Of a DNA stretch of 64,000 bases, positions 50,817 to 58,582 are shown piece by piece. The stretch is taken from contig NZ_NMQT01000104.1 in assembly GCF_002234405.1 (NCBI RefSeq), forward strand, positions 1-64,000. The letters are read 5' to 3'. Origin of the DNA: Amycolatopsis thailandensis (GTDB lineage Bacteria; Actinomycetota; Actinomycetes; Mycobacteriales; Pseudonocardiaceae). The position numbers and the translations under genes are program-made. Each line of letters starts with the position of its first letter. Position 1 is the first letter of the stretch. Under the pieces are notes generated by a model. It did not search any database. It was not told where the DNA came from and was given only the letters and a program-made list of their open reading frames with translations.

Positions 50817-50835
50817 GTTAAGAAGGCTTCCTAAC
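50817..50835. promoter_or_regulatory. operator-like palindrome before the acid phosphatase
   Basis: A 19-bp imperfect palindrome, GTTAAGAAGGCTTCCTAAC, pairs at eight of nine positions about its centre. It lies 10-28 bases upstream of the phosphatase ATG, overlapping where a promoter or ribosome site would be. The regulator is unknown; it is not a PHO box that I can recognise. Confidence 0.55.
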
Positions 50836-50883
50836 TAAGTCAAGAGGCTGGTGCGGCCTGCATGGAACCGTGCAAGCGGGCGT

Positions 50884-51061
50884 GACTCACGTGCTCAACC
50901 CCGGATCTCGCGTGCTTGAAGGCGGAACTCGCGTGATTGAAGGCGGAACTCGCGTGCTCAGACGGCGATCTCGGTGTGCGGCGTCTGAGCACGCGAGATC
51001 CGCCGCTGATCACGCGAGTCACGTCTCCAAGCACGCGAGATCCGGGTTCGAGCACGCGAGT
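50884..51061. repeat. 21-bp-phased head-to-head motif array (copy 2)
   Basis: Forward units with core CTCGCGTG have their CTC at 50886, 50907, 50928, 50949 and, degenerate, 50970. Inverted units with core CACGCGAG have GAG at 50995, 51016, 51037 and 51058. Every step within an arm is exactly 21 bp. The arms together can form a hairpin of more than 80 bp per strand, with the strongest pairing at the centre (GCTCAGACG against CGTCTGAGC). The flanks between the phosphatase and the small gene hold nothing else. Confidence 0.9.
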
Positions 51062-51095
51062 ACGGTGCCTGGTCACCCGCTCGAGCCGGCGCGAG

Positions 51096-51365
51096 TCACA
51101 CCAGTTCGGAGGACATGACGGCGTCCAGGCCGCGCAGCCGGTCCAGCAGCGGCTCGACCTCGTCTTCCGCGATCAGGACGGCGCAGGTCATGGTGCTTTC
51201 GCGGACCCCGTCGCGCACGTCGAGCGACAGGTCGTGGACCAGGCAGCCGAGCGAGTCGACGAGGCCGGGGATCTGGTCGACGCCGCCGACGAAGTAGGTG
51301 GCGATCCGGCGGCGGACCAGCATGGAGGTGCGAGGGGCGGGAACCTGGAAAGTGGTGAGCGACAT
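51096..51365 (-). CDS. small protein with possible ACT-like fold
   Basis: An 89-residue cytosolic protein. I do not recognise a named family. The pattern RIATYFVGGVDQIPGLVDSL, HDLSLDVRDG, MTCAVLIAEDEVEPLLDRL has the beta-alpha-beta-beta-alpha-beta rhythm of a small ligand-binding ACT domain, as in amino-acid-responsive proteins. The ATG at 51365 (MSLTTF) follows GGAG; the open frame extends upstream to 51524 but that part is unlike protein and overlaps a structured leader. It stands alone between the motif array and the kinase-fusion gene. Confidence 0.7.
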   Translation of the reverse strand: MSLTTFQVPAPRTSMLVRRRIATYFVGGVDQIPGLVDSLGCLVHDLSLDVRDGVRESTMTCAVLIAEDEVEPLLDRLRGLDAVMSSELV

Positions 51366-51479
51366 CGTGGGTCTCCAAAGGCGGGAAGCGAACAGGCCAT
51401 GGAGGGCCAGGTCCCGGGAGATGCCCCGTGTCGAGGGGTCGCCGGATTGCGCGCCGGCGACCTGGTTCAGCCGGCGCGC
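51366..51479 (-). other. candidate structured 5' leader of the small ACT-like gene
   Basis: Several pairings compete in this leader. GCGCGCCGGC (51449-51458) pairs perfectly with 51470-51479. Within it CCGGC (51454-51458) can instead pair with GCCGG (51441-51445). A long-range stem joins 51407-51413 with 51459-51465 (CCAGGTC/GACCTGG), enclosing a CCCC/GGGG hairpin at 51424-51438. Mutually exclusive folds before a possible ligand-binding protein suggest an attenuator or riboswitch. No known class was matched. Confidence 0.35.
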
Positions 51480-51525
51480 TTGACTACGAGTCGAGTGAAG
51501 CGGCGCACGGCGAAAGGCTAGCACG

Positions 51526-53478
51526 TCACGAAAGCCTCAGCCGCGCGCCTTGCTCCCGGACGTGTGCGACCGACCCGCAGTCGAGGTCCAGCTGCCGCTG
51601 CCGTTCCGCGACGAACGCCCGGCCGAGGCCGGTTCGGTCCGAAGTGGACAGTGTGCGCCGGAGTGTGTTCAGCAGCCCGCGTTCCTCCGCGCGGATATGC
51701 GTGTCCACCGAATTCTCCAGTGCTTCCAACGCCTTTTCGAAGTCGTCCGATTCCAGTACCGCGAGCAACTCGGCGGCGAAACCGCTCTCCGTCGGGTCAG
51801 GACGGATGATCCGTTCCGTCGCGGTGACATGGGCGACCAGAGACGCCGACAGCTCCGCGACCAGCGCCGGCCGGTCGGCCTCGTCGTTGCGAAGATCCCG
51901 GAAGAGCTGTTCGATCCGGCGGTGATCGGCCAGCACGACCTCGACCAGGTCGGAGCCGGGGGGAGCGGCCGCCGGTCCCGGTCGCATCCAGCCGAACGTC
52001 AGTTCCACGGCCTGACGCCAGTGGGCGTACTCGCTGTCGCGGCGGGCGGGATCCATCGACGGCAGCCACTGCCCGGCCCGGTGCCAGTTCCGGCGCAGCC
52101 CCTCCAGATCCGGCCAGTACCCGACCGACAGCCCGGCCGCGTACGCCGCGCCCAGCGACACCGTCTCGGCGACCATCGGACGGACCACCGGCACGTCGAG
52201 GACGTCGGCGACGAACTGCATCAACAGGTTGTCCGCGGTCATCCCGCCGTCCACCTTGAGTGTCGACAGCGCCAGCCCCGAATCGGCGTTCATCGCGTCG
52301 ACGACCTCGCGAGTCTGCCAGCCCGTCGCCTCCAGTACGGCCCTGGCCAGGTGCCCCTTGGTGATGTACGACGTCAGCCCGGCGATCACGCCGCGGGCCT
52401 CGCTGTGCCAGTGCGGCGCGAACAAGCCGGAGAAGGCGGGCACGATGTAGCAGCCGCCGTTGTCCTCGACGGTCCGGGCCAGCGTCTCGATCTCGGGCGC
52501 GGAGCCGATCAGCTCCAGCCCGTCCCGGAACCACTGTACGAGCGATCCGGTCACCGCGATCGACCCTTCGAGCGCGTACACGGCGGGCTCGTCGCCGATC
52601 TTGAACCCGACGGTGGTCAGCATGCCGTGCGTGGAATGCACCGGTGTCGGGCCGGTGTTGAGGAGCAGGAAACTGCCCGTCCCGTACGTGCACTTCGCCT
52701 CACCGGGCGCGAAGCAGGTCTGGCCGAACAACGCCGCCTGCTGATCGCCGAGCGCCGCCGCGATCCGGATGCCCGGCACCACCCGCGACGTGGTCCCGTA
52801 CACCTCGGTCGAGGGCCGGATCTCGGGCAGCATCGCGCGCGGGATGTCGAAGAACTCCAGCAGTTCGTCGTCCCACGACAGCGTCCGCAGGTTCATCAGC
52901 ATGGTGCGCGAGGCGTTGGTGACGTCGGTGACGTGGACGCCGCCCTCCGGGCCACCGGTCAGGTTCCAGATCAGCCAGCTCTCGACCGTCCCGAACAGGA
53001 CGTCGCCGCGCTCGGCGCGTTCCCGCAGGCCGGGGGTCCTTTCGAGCATCCAGCGGATGCGGGGCGCGGAGAAGTACGTGGCCAGCGGCAGCCCGCACAG
53101 CCGGCGGACGCGATCCGCGCCCGGCTCGCGGGCGAGCTGTTCGAGCATCGCGTCGGTGCGAGTGTCCTGCCAGACGATCGCGCGCCCGACCGGGTTGCCG
53201 GTGTGCCTGTCCCACAGCACCGTCGTCTCGCGCTGGTTCGCGATGCCGAGCCCGACCACCTGCGCCGGTTCGGCTCCCGCGTCGGCCAGCGCCTGCGGCA
53301 CGATCCGGCCGACGTTGCGCCAGATCTCCGTCGCGTCGTGTTCGACCCAGCCCGGCCGGGGGAAGTGCTGCTGGTGTTCGCGCTGGGCGACCGACACCAG
53401 CCTGCCGCGCGCGTCGAACAGGATGCACCGGGTCGAAGTGGTGCCCTGGTCGATCGACATCACGTAGCGCTGGACCAC
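51526..53478 (-). CDS. glycerol kinase-like FGGY kinase fused to hemerythrin-like domain
   Basis: A 650-residue fusion. Residues 1-~500 are a full glycerol kinase: MSIDQGTTSTRCILFD, GIANQRETTVLWDR, IVWQDTRTD, then ALGDQQAALFGQ and LKVDGGMTADN. Residues ~510-630 look like a hemerythrin HHE domain (DLVEVVLADHRRIEQLFRDL): His at ~519, ~550 and ~594 stand where iron ligands fall, but the middle His-x3-Glu is replaced by DDFEKAL, so the metal site may be incomplete. GTG at 53478 follows GGAGG. It is 13 bases downstream of, and transcribed with, the IclR regulator, and faces away from a normal glpFKD operon. Confidence 0.92.
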   Translation of the reverse strand: MVQRYVMSIDQGTTSTRCILFDARGRLVSVAQREHQQHFPRPGWVEHDATEIWRNVGRIVPQALADAGAEPAQVVGLGIANQRETTVLWDRHTGNPVGRAIVWQDTRTDAMLEQLAREPGADRVRRLCGLPLATYFSAPRIRWMLERTPGLRERAERGDVLFGTVESWLIWNLTGGPEGGVHVTDVTNASRTMLMNLRTLSWDDELLEFFDIPRAMLPEIRPSTEVYGTTSRVVPGIRIAAALGDQQAALFGQTCFAPGEAKCTYGTGSFLLLNTGPTPVHSTHGMLTTVGFKIGDEPAVYALEGSIAVTGSLVQWFRDGLELIGSAPEIETLARTVEDNGGCYIVPAFSGLFAPHWHSEARGVIAGLTSYITKGHLARAVLEATGWQTREVVDAMNADSGLALSTLKVDGGMTADNLLMQFVADVLDVPVVRPMVAETVSLGAAYAAGLSVGYWPDLEGLRRNWHRAGQWLPSMDPARRDSEYAHWRQAVELTFGWMRPGPAAAPPGSDLVEVVLADHRRIEQLFRDLRNDEADRPALVAELSASLVAHVTATERIIRPDPTESGFAAELLAVLESDDFEKALEALENSVDTHIRAEERGLLNTLRRTLSTSDRTGLGRAFVAERQRQLDLDCGSVAHVREQGARLRLS

Positions 53479-53491
53479 GCGAGCACCTCCA

Positions 53492-54259
53492 TCACCATCG
53501 GGACGCGCCGAGATCGCGGGAGACCGCCCGTGCCGCGTCGCGCACGTGGCCGAGCAGCCGGGGGATCGGGCTGCCGTCGGCTTCACAGATCCGGTCCGCC
53601 GCGCCGGACACCCCGATCGCGCCGACCACGATGCCGCCGTGCCCGCGGATCGGCGCCGCTATCCCGGCCTCGCCGGAGATCATTTCGCCGTTCTCGCTCG
53701 CCCAGCCCGCCTCGCGCACCTTGCCGCAGGCGCGTTTGATCGCGGTCTGGGTGATCAGGGTCCGGCGGGTGTAGGCCTCCGGCCCGCCGGTGCGCAACGA
53801 TGCCACGAGACCGGTGTCGTAGGCCAGAAGCACTTTTCCGAGCGCCGTCGCGTGCAGCGGGAGAAGCGTGCCGACGTCGAGCGTCTGCAGGCTGTCGTCG
53901 GGCCGGAAAACGTGGTGCACCACCAGGACCCGGCCCTCCAGCGGTGCTCCGATGCGGACGGCTTCACCGCTGCGCGCGGCCAGCGCGTCGGCCCAGTTGA
54001 TCGCGCGTGACCGGAGTTCGTTGACGTCGAGGTAGCTCGTGCCGAGGTGCAGCAGCGCCGCGCCCAGTTGGTATTTCCCGGTGTCACGGTCTTGTTCGAC
54101 AAAGCCGACCCCTTGCAGGGTTCGCAGGATCCCGTGCGCCGTTCCCTTGGCGAGTTCGAGGGAATCGGCGATCTCGCCGACCCCGAGACGGCCGGAACCG
54201 CGCGCCAGCAACCGCAGGATCGCGGCGGCGCGCTCGATGGACTGGATCGGACCGGGCAC
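53492..54259 (-). CDS. IclR family regulator, GylR-like
   Basis: A 255-residue regulator. The N-terminal winged HTH is typical of IclR (QSIERAAAILRLLARG, LGVGEIADSLELAKGTAHGI, residues 5-60), and the effector domain (~80-250) ends with GIAAPIRGHGGIVVGAIGVS. Sequence and context match GylR, the glycerol-operon regulator of Streptomyces, which responds to glycerol or glycerol-3-phosphate. It is divergent from glpF, with two operator copies between, and is followed by the kinase fusion on the same strand. Confidence 0.94.
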   Translation of the reverse strand: MPGPIQSIERAAAILRLLARGSGRLGVGEIADSLELAKGTAHGILRTLQGVGFVEQDRDTGKYQLGAALLHLGTSYLDVNELRSRAINWADALAARSGEAVRIGAPLEGRVLVVHHVFRPDDSLQTLDVGTLLPLHATALGKVLLAYDTGLVASLRTGGPEAYTRRTLITQTAIKRACGKVREAGWASENGEMISGEAGIAAPIRGHGGIVVGAIGVSGAADRICEADGSPIPRLLGHVRDAARAVSRDLGASRW

Positions 54260-54287
54260 GGCTCAACCGTAGCCCGACCGGCCCTGA

Positions 54288-54332
54288 TTCGACAATGTCG
54301 AACATCGTCTTCCGGCGTTCGACAATGCCGAC
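54288..54332. promoter_or_regulatory. two IclR (GylR-like) operators TTCGACA-N-TGTCGAA
   Basis: A perfect inverted repeat TTCGACA-A-TGTCGAA occupies 54288-54302; a second copy TTCGACAATGCCGAC, with two mismatches, lies at 54318-54332. The copies are 30 bp apart, about three helical turns, in the gap between the IclR gene and glpF. They should control both directions. Confidence 0.8.
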
Positions 54333-54410
54333 CGGCGTCCGTTGACCCCGGGTTTCCGCGAACTTAACTTCGGCCTCAACAGGGCAACGGTGTCCTTTGT
54401 GGAGGAAGCA

Positions 54411-55232
54411 ATGGTGCGAAACCTCAAGGCTCGCGGACTCGCGGGCGAACTGGCGGCGGAGTTCGTCGGGACGATGATCCTCATCCTGTTCGGCTGCGGG
54501 GTGGTGGCACAGGTCGTCGCGGCGGGCATCGGCGACCACGACAGCATCGCGTGGGCGTGGGGGATCGGCGTCACGCTGGGGATCTACGTGGCTTCACGGA
54601 TCAGTGGCGCGCATCTGAACCCGGCCATCACCGTGGCGCTCGCGGTGTTCAAGGGCTTCTCGTGGCGCAAGGTCGCGCCGTACGCCTTGGCGCAGACCGC
54701 CGGCGCGTTCCTCGGCGCGCTGCTGGTGCGCTGGAACTACACCGAGGTGCTCAACGCGGCCGACCCCGGCCTGACGATCAAGACTCAGGGCGTCTTCTCC
54801 ACCCTTCCGGGTAACGGAACCCTTCCGGTGGGTGACTGGGGCGCGTTCCGCGACCAGATCATCGGCACCGCCATCCTCGCCTTGGTGATCTTCGCCATCA
54901 CCGACCTCCGCAACACCGCGCCCGCCGCGAACCTCGCCCCGGTCGTCGTCGGCTTCCTCGTGGTCGCGATCGGCATGGCCTGGGGCACCAACGCCGGCTA
55001 CGCGATCAACCCCGCCCGCGACTTCGGCCCGCGGCTGATGTCCTGGCTCACCGGCTACGACACCGCGTTCACCGACCAGTACGGCTATCCGTACTGGTGG
55101 ATCCCGATCGTGGCCCCGATCGTCGGCGCGGTCATCGGCGGCGCGATCTACAAGTTCTTCATCGAGCGCTACCTGCCCACCGACCCGGCACCGGAAGCTT
55201 TGCCAGCCAAGGACATCGAGCGCGTTTCCTAA
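54411..55232 (+). CDS. glpF: glycerol uptake facilitator
   Basis: A 273-residue aquaglyceroporin with six membrane helices. The two half-helix motifs are HLNPAITVAL (first NPA, ~residue 66) and YAINPARDFGPRL (second NPA, followed by Asp as in glycerol-conducting members). It lets glycerol diffuse in, where the kinase traps it. The ATG at 54411 follows GGAGGAAG. It is the first gene of the glpF-glpK-glpD operon, nine bases before glpK, and is divergent from the IclR regulator. Confidence 0.96.
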   Translation: MVRNLKARGLAGELAAEFVGTMILILFGCGVVAQVVAAGIGDHDSIAWAWGIGVTLGIYVASRISGAHLNPAITVALAVFKGFSWRKVAPYALAQTAGAFLGALLVRWNYTEVLNAADPGLTIKTQGVFSTLPGNGTLPVGDWGAFRDQIIGTAILALVIFAITDLRNTAPAANLAPVVVGFLVVAIGMAWGTNAGYAINPARDFGPRLMSWLTGYDTAFTDQYGYPYWWIPIVAPIVGAVIGGAIYKFFIERYLPTDPAPEALPAKDIERVS

Positions 55233-55241
55233 GGAGAAACC

Positions 55242-56759
55242 ATGCCTGACTACATCGGCGCCGTCGACCAGGGCACCACCAGCACGCGGTTCATGATCTT
55301 CGACCACGGCGGCAACGAGATCGCCCGCCACCAGCTGGAGCACGAGCAGATCCTGCCGAAGCCGGGCTGGGTCGAACACGACGCGACCGAGATCTGGGAG
55401 CGGACCCGCTCGGTCATCGCCACCGCGCTCAACAAGGCGAAGCTGACCGCCGCGGACCTCGCGTCGCTCGGCATCACCAACCAGCGTGAGACCACCGTCG
55501 TGTGGAACCGCCGGACCGGGCGGCCGTACTGCAACGCCATCGTGTGGCAGGACACTCGCACCGATCGGATCGCCTCGGCGCTGGAACGCGCGGGCAAGGG
55601 CGACGTCATCCGCCGCAAGGCCGGTCTGCCGCCCGCCACCTACTTCTCCGGCGGCAAGCTGCAATGGATCCTGGAGAACGTCGACGGCGTCCGCGAAGAC
55701 GCCGAGAAGGGCGACGCGCTCTTCGGCACCACGGATTCCTGGCTGATCTGGAACCTCACCGGCGGCCCCGACGGCGGCGTGCACGTGACGGATCCGACCA
55801 ACGCGTCGCGCACCATGCTCATGGATCTCGAAACGCTGGAGTGGGACGACGAACTGCTGTCGTTCTTCGGCGTCCCCAAGCAGATGCTGCCGTCGATCCG
55901 GCCGTCGTCGAACAACGGCCACTTCGGCGTCACCCGCGCGGACGGCCCGCTCGGCGGCGAGGTCGCCATCACCGGCGTGCTCGGCGACCAGCAGGCGGCG
56001 ACCGTCGGCCAGGTGTGCTTCCGCCCCGGCGAGGCCAAGAACACCTACGGCACCGGCAACTTCCTGCTGCTCAACACCGGCCACGAGGTCGTCCGCTCGA
56101 AGCACGGGCTGCTCACGACGCTGGCCTACCAGTTCGGCGACGAGAAGCCGGTCTACGCGCTGGAAGGTTCCATCGCCGTCACCGGTTCCGCCGTGCAGTG
56201 GCTGCGCGACCAGCTCGGCATCATCAGCGGGGCCTCCCAGAGCGAAAGCCTCGCCCGCCAGGTCGAGGACAACGGCGGCGTCTACTTCGTCCCCGCGTTC
56301 TCCGGGCTTTTCGCGCCGTACTGGCGTTCGGACGCGCGCGGCGCGATCGTCGGCCTCACCCGCGCCACCACCAACGCGCATCTGGCGCGGGCGACGCTCG
56401 AAGCGATCTGCTACCAGACCCGCGACGTCGTCGAGGCCATGCAGAACGACTCGGGCGTCACGCTCGACGTGTTGCGGGTGGACGGTGGCGTGACCGCGAA
56501 CGAACTCTGCATGCAGCTGCAGGCCGACATCCTCGGCGTACCGGTGTCGAAGCCGGTCGTCGCCGAGACCACCGCGCTCGGCGCCGCCTACGCGGCGGGC
56601 CTGGCCGTCGGGTTCTGGAAGTCCACCGACGAGCTGGAACAGAACTGGAACGAGGACAAGCGCTGGGAGCCGTCCTGGACGGACGAACAGCGCGCCGTGG
56701 GCTACGCGGGCTGGCAGAAGGCCGTCGGCCGCACGCTCGACTGGGTCGAGGTCGAGTGA
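55242..56759 (+). CDS. glpK: glycerol kinase
   Basis: A 505-residue FGGY kinase that makes glycerol-3-phosphate from glycerol and ATP. It shows GAVDQGTTSTRFMIFD at the phosphate-binding N-terminus, WVEHDATEIWE, ITNQRETTVVWNRRTG, IVWQDTRTDR, the second-domain GVLGDQQAATVGQ and LRVDGGVTANELCMQL. The length is standard, without the extra domain of the paralogue at 51.5-53.5 kb. It follows glpF with AAGGAGAAACC before the ATG and precedes glpD, 23 bases apart. Confidence 0.97.
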   Translation: MPDYIGAVDQGTTSTRFMIFDHGGNEIARHQLEHEQILPKPGWVEHDATEIWERTRSVIATALNKAKLTAADLASLGITNQRETTVVWNRRTGRPYCNAIVWQDTRTDRIASALERAGKGDVIRRKAGLPPATYFSGGKLQWILENVDGVREDAEKGDALFGTTDSWLIWNLTGGPDGGVHVTDPTNASRTMLMDLETLEWDDELLSFFGVPKQMLPSIRPSSNNGHFGVTRADGPLGGEVAITGVLGDQQAATVGQVCFRPGEAKNTYGTGNFLLLNTGHEVVRSKHGLLTTLAYQFGDEKPVYALEGSIAVTGSAVQWLRDQLGIISGASQSESLARQVEDNGGVYFVPAFSGLFAPYWRSDARGAIVGLTRATTNAHLARATLEAICYQTRDVVEAMQNDSGVTLDVLRVDGGVTANELCMQLQADILGVPVSKPVVAETTALGAAYAAGLAVGFWKSTDELEQNWNEDKRWEPSWTDEQRAVGYAGWQKAVGRTLDWVEVE

Positions 56760-56782
56760 GCCCGATGAACAGGAGGAACACA

Positions 56783-58477
56783 GTGACACCCGTACCGCTT
56801 TCCCCGGTCTACCGTGCCGAGACCCTGCGCAAGCTCGCCCGCGAAGAGATCGACGTGCTGGTCGTCGGCGGGGGAGTGACCGGTGCCGGCGTCGCGCTCG
56901 ACGCGGCGTCGCGCGGGCTCTCCGTCGCGCTCGTCGAGGCCCGCGATTTCGCCGCCGGGACGTCCAGCCGGTCGTCGAAGCTGATCCACGGCGGCCTGCG
57001 TTACCTGGAGAACCTGGACTTCAAGCTGGTGCGCGAGGCGCTGAAGGAACGCGGCCTGCTGCTGCAGACCCTCGCGCCGCATCTGGTGCGGCCGGTGAAG
57101 TTCCTGGTGCCGCTCAAGCACCGGGTCTGGGAGCGCGGGTACATCGGCGCGGGTGTCACGCTTTACGACACCCTCGGCGGGGCTCGCGCGCTGCCCCGGC
57201 ACCGGCATCTGTCCAAGCGCGGCGCGGGCAAGGTCGCCCCCGGCCTCGCCGACGACGCCCTGATCGGCGCCATCCAGTACTACGACGCCCAAGTCGACGA
57301 CGCCCGCCACACGATGACCATCGCGAGGACCGCGGCCGAGCAAGGCGCCTCGGTCCTGACCCGAGCCCGGGTGACGTCCCTGATCCGGGACGGCGAACGC
57401 GTCGTCGGCGCCAAGGTCGTCGACCGCGAGAGCGGAGCGGAGATCGAGGTCCGGGCGAAGACAGTCGTCGCGGCCACCGGCGTGTGGAGCGACGACATGG
57501 CGGAAGCGGCGGGCATCCCCGCGCCGTTCACCGTGCGCGCGTCGAAGGGCATCCACCTGGTGGTGCCGCGCGAGAAGATCGACCTGGACACCGGGCTGAT
57601 CCTGCGTACCGAGAAGAGCGTCCTGTTCGTCATCCCGTGGGGACGGCACTGGATCGTCGGCACCACCGACACCGAATGGGACCTCGACCGCGAGCACCCG
57701 GCGGCCAGCCAGGCGGACGTCGACTACGTGCTCGGGCACCTCAACGCGGTCCTGCGCACGCCGATCACCGCCGATGACATCGAGGGCGTGTACGCCGGGC
57801 TTCGGCCGCTGCTGGCCGCGAAGGCGACGGCGACGACGAAGCTTTCGCGGGAGCACGCCGTGGCGCATCCGGTGCCGGGCCTGGTGATCGTGGCCGGCGG
57901 CAAGTACACGACGTACCGCGTGATGGCCGCCGACGCGGTCGACGTCGCGGTGGAGGATCTCGGCCGTCCGGCGCCGTCGTCGTGGACCGAGCGGCTCCCG
58001 ATCGTCGGCGCGACGGGCTACCACGAACTGTGGGGCTCGCGGCACGCGCTCGTCCAGCGCACAGGGCTGCCGATTCGCCGGATCGAGCACCTGCTCCAGC
58101 GCTACGGCACCGCGATCGACGACATCCTGGAGTCCATTTCGGAGCGTCCCGAACTGGGTGAGTCGATCCCGGGAACGGCGGAGTACCTCAAGGCGGAGGT
58201 CGTCTACGCCGTCTCGCACGAAGGCGCGCTGCACCTGGAGGACGTCCTGACGCGCCGCACCCGGATCTCCATCGAGGAGCGGGACCGCGGGGTGACGGCC
58301 GCGCCGGTGGTGGCCGGGCTGATGGCGCCGCTGCTGGGCTGGGACTCGCACAAGCAGGAGCGCGAGGTCGCCAACTATCTGGCGCGGGTCGAGGCGGAGC
58401 GTTCCGCCCAGGCCCAGCCGGACGACGAGGCGGCGAACGCCAGCCGTCTGGCCGCCCCCGCTCTGCTGCCCAGCTGA
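56783..58477 (+). CDS. glpD: FAD-dependent glycerol-3-phosphate dehydrogenase
   Basis: A 564-residue membrane-associated flavoenzyme that oxidises glycerol-3-phosphate to dihydroxyacetone phosphate and passes electrons to quinone. The FAD motif is VLVVGGGVTGAGVALDAA (residues ~22-40). It has FAAGTSSRSSKLIHGGLRYL, QYYDAQVDDARHTM, the substrate region HWIVGTTDTEWD and GGKYTTYRVMA, with a C-terminal helical domain. GTG at 56783 is chosen for the AGGAGG eight bases upstream. It ends the glp operon, and a large hairpin follows it. Confidence 0.96.
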   Translation: MTPVPLSPVYRAETLRKLAREEIDVLVVGGGVTGAGVALDAASRGLSVALVEARDFAAGTSSRSSKLIHGGLRYLENLDFKLVREALKERGLLLQTLAPHLVRPVKFLVPLKHRVWERGYIGAGVTLYDTLGGARALPRHRHLSKRGAGKVAPGLADDALIGAIQYYDAQVDDARHTMTIARTAAEQGASVLTRARVTSLIRDGERVVGAKVVDRESGAEIEVRAKTVVAATGVWSDDMAEAAGIPAPFTVRASKGIHLVVPREKIDLDTGLILRTEKSVLFVIPWGRHWIVGTTDTEWDLDREHPAASQADVDYVLGHLNAVLRTPITADDIEGVYAGLRPLLAAKATATTKLSREHAVAHPVPGLVIVAGGKYTTYRVMAADAVDVAVEDLGRPAPSSWTERLPIVGATGYHELWGSRHALVQRTGLPIRRIEHLLQRYGTAIDDILESISERPELGESIPGTAEYLKAEVVYAVSHEGALHLEDVLTRRTRISIEERDRGVTAAPVVAGLMAPLLGWDSHKQEREVANYLARVEAERSAQAQPDDEAANASRLAAPALLPS

Positions 58478-58494
58478 CTCACGAGAGCTGACGT

Positions 58495-58577
58495 GGGCTG
58501 AAGGGGCCCTTCGCCGCATGTGACGCGGCGAAGGGCCCGTTCGTCGCGTCACATGCGGGCATGGTTCCCTTCAGCCC
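58495..58577 (+). terminator. compound hairpin after glpD with alternative pairings
   Basis: The outer arms GGGCTGAAGGG (from 58495) and CCCTTCAGCCC (to 58577) pair. Inside, GGGCCCTTCGCCGC and GCGGCGAAGGGCCC form a perfect 14-bp stem, while CCGCATGTGACGCG can pair with CGCGTCACATGCGG further on. These two inner folds exclude each other. It lies between convergent genes and probably ends both transcripts. Confidence 0.75.
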
Positions 58578-58582
58578 TCCGG

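Noticed and set aside
50817..50835. IdeR/DtxR iron box
   Set aside because: The outer TTA/TAA fit, but spacing and the inner GG/CC positions differ from the 19-bp iron box.
50884..51061. CRISPR-like array
   Set aside because: Units are only ~15 bp with 6-bp spacers, change orientation half-way, and no cas gene is present.
51407..51479. SAM-type riboswitch
   Set aside because: The CGGCGACCCC...GGGG stretch recalls SAM-I/SAM-IV, but the conserved core bases and outer stems do not match.
51550..53739. 729-codon plus-strand frame opposite the kinase fusion
   Set aside because: A shadow; it also crosses into the IclR gene.
54594..56789. 731-codon minus-strand frame opposite glpF-glpK
   Set aside because: A shadow; the plus strand is unmistakably glpF and glpK.
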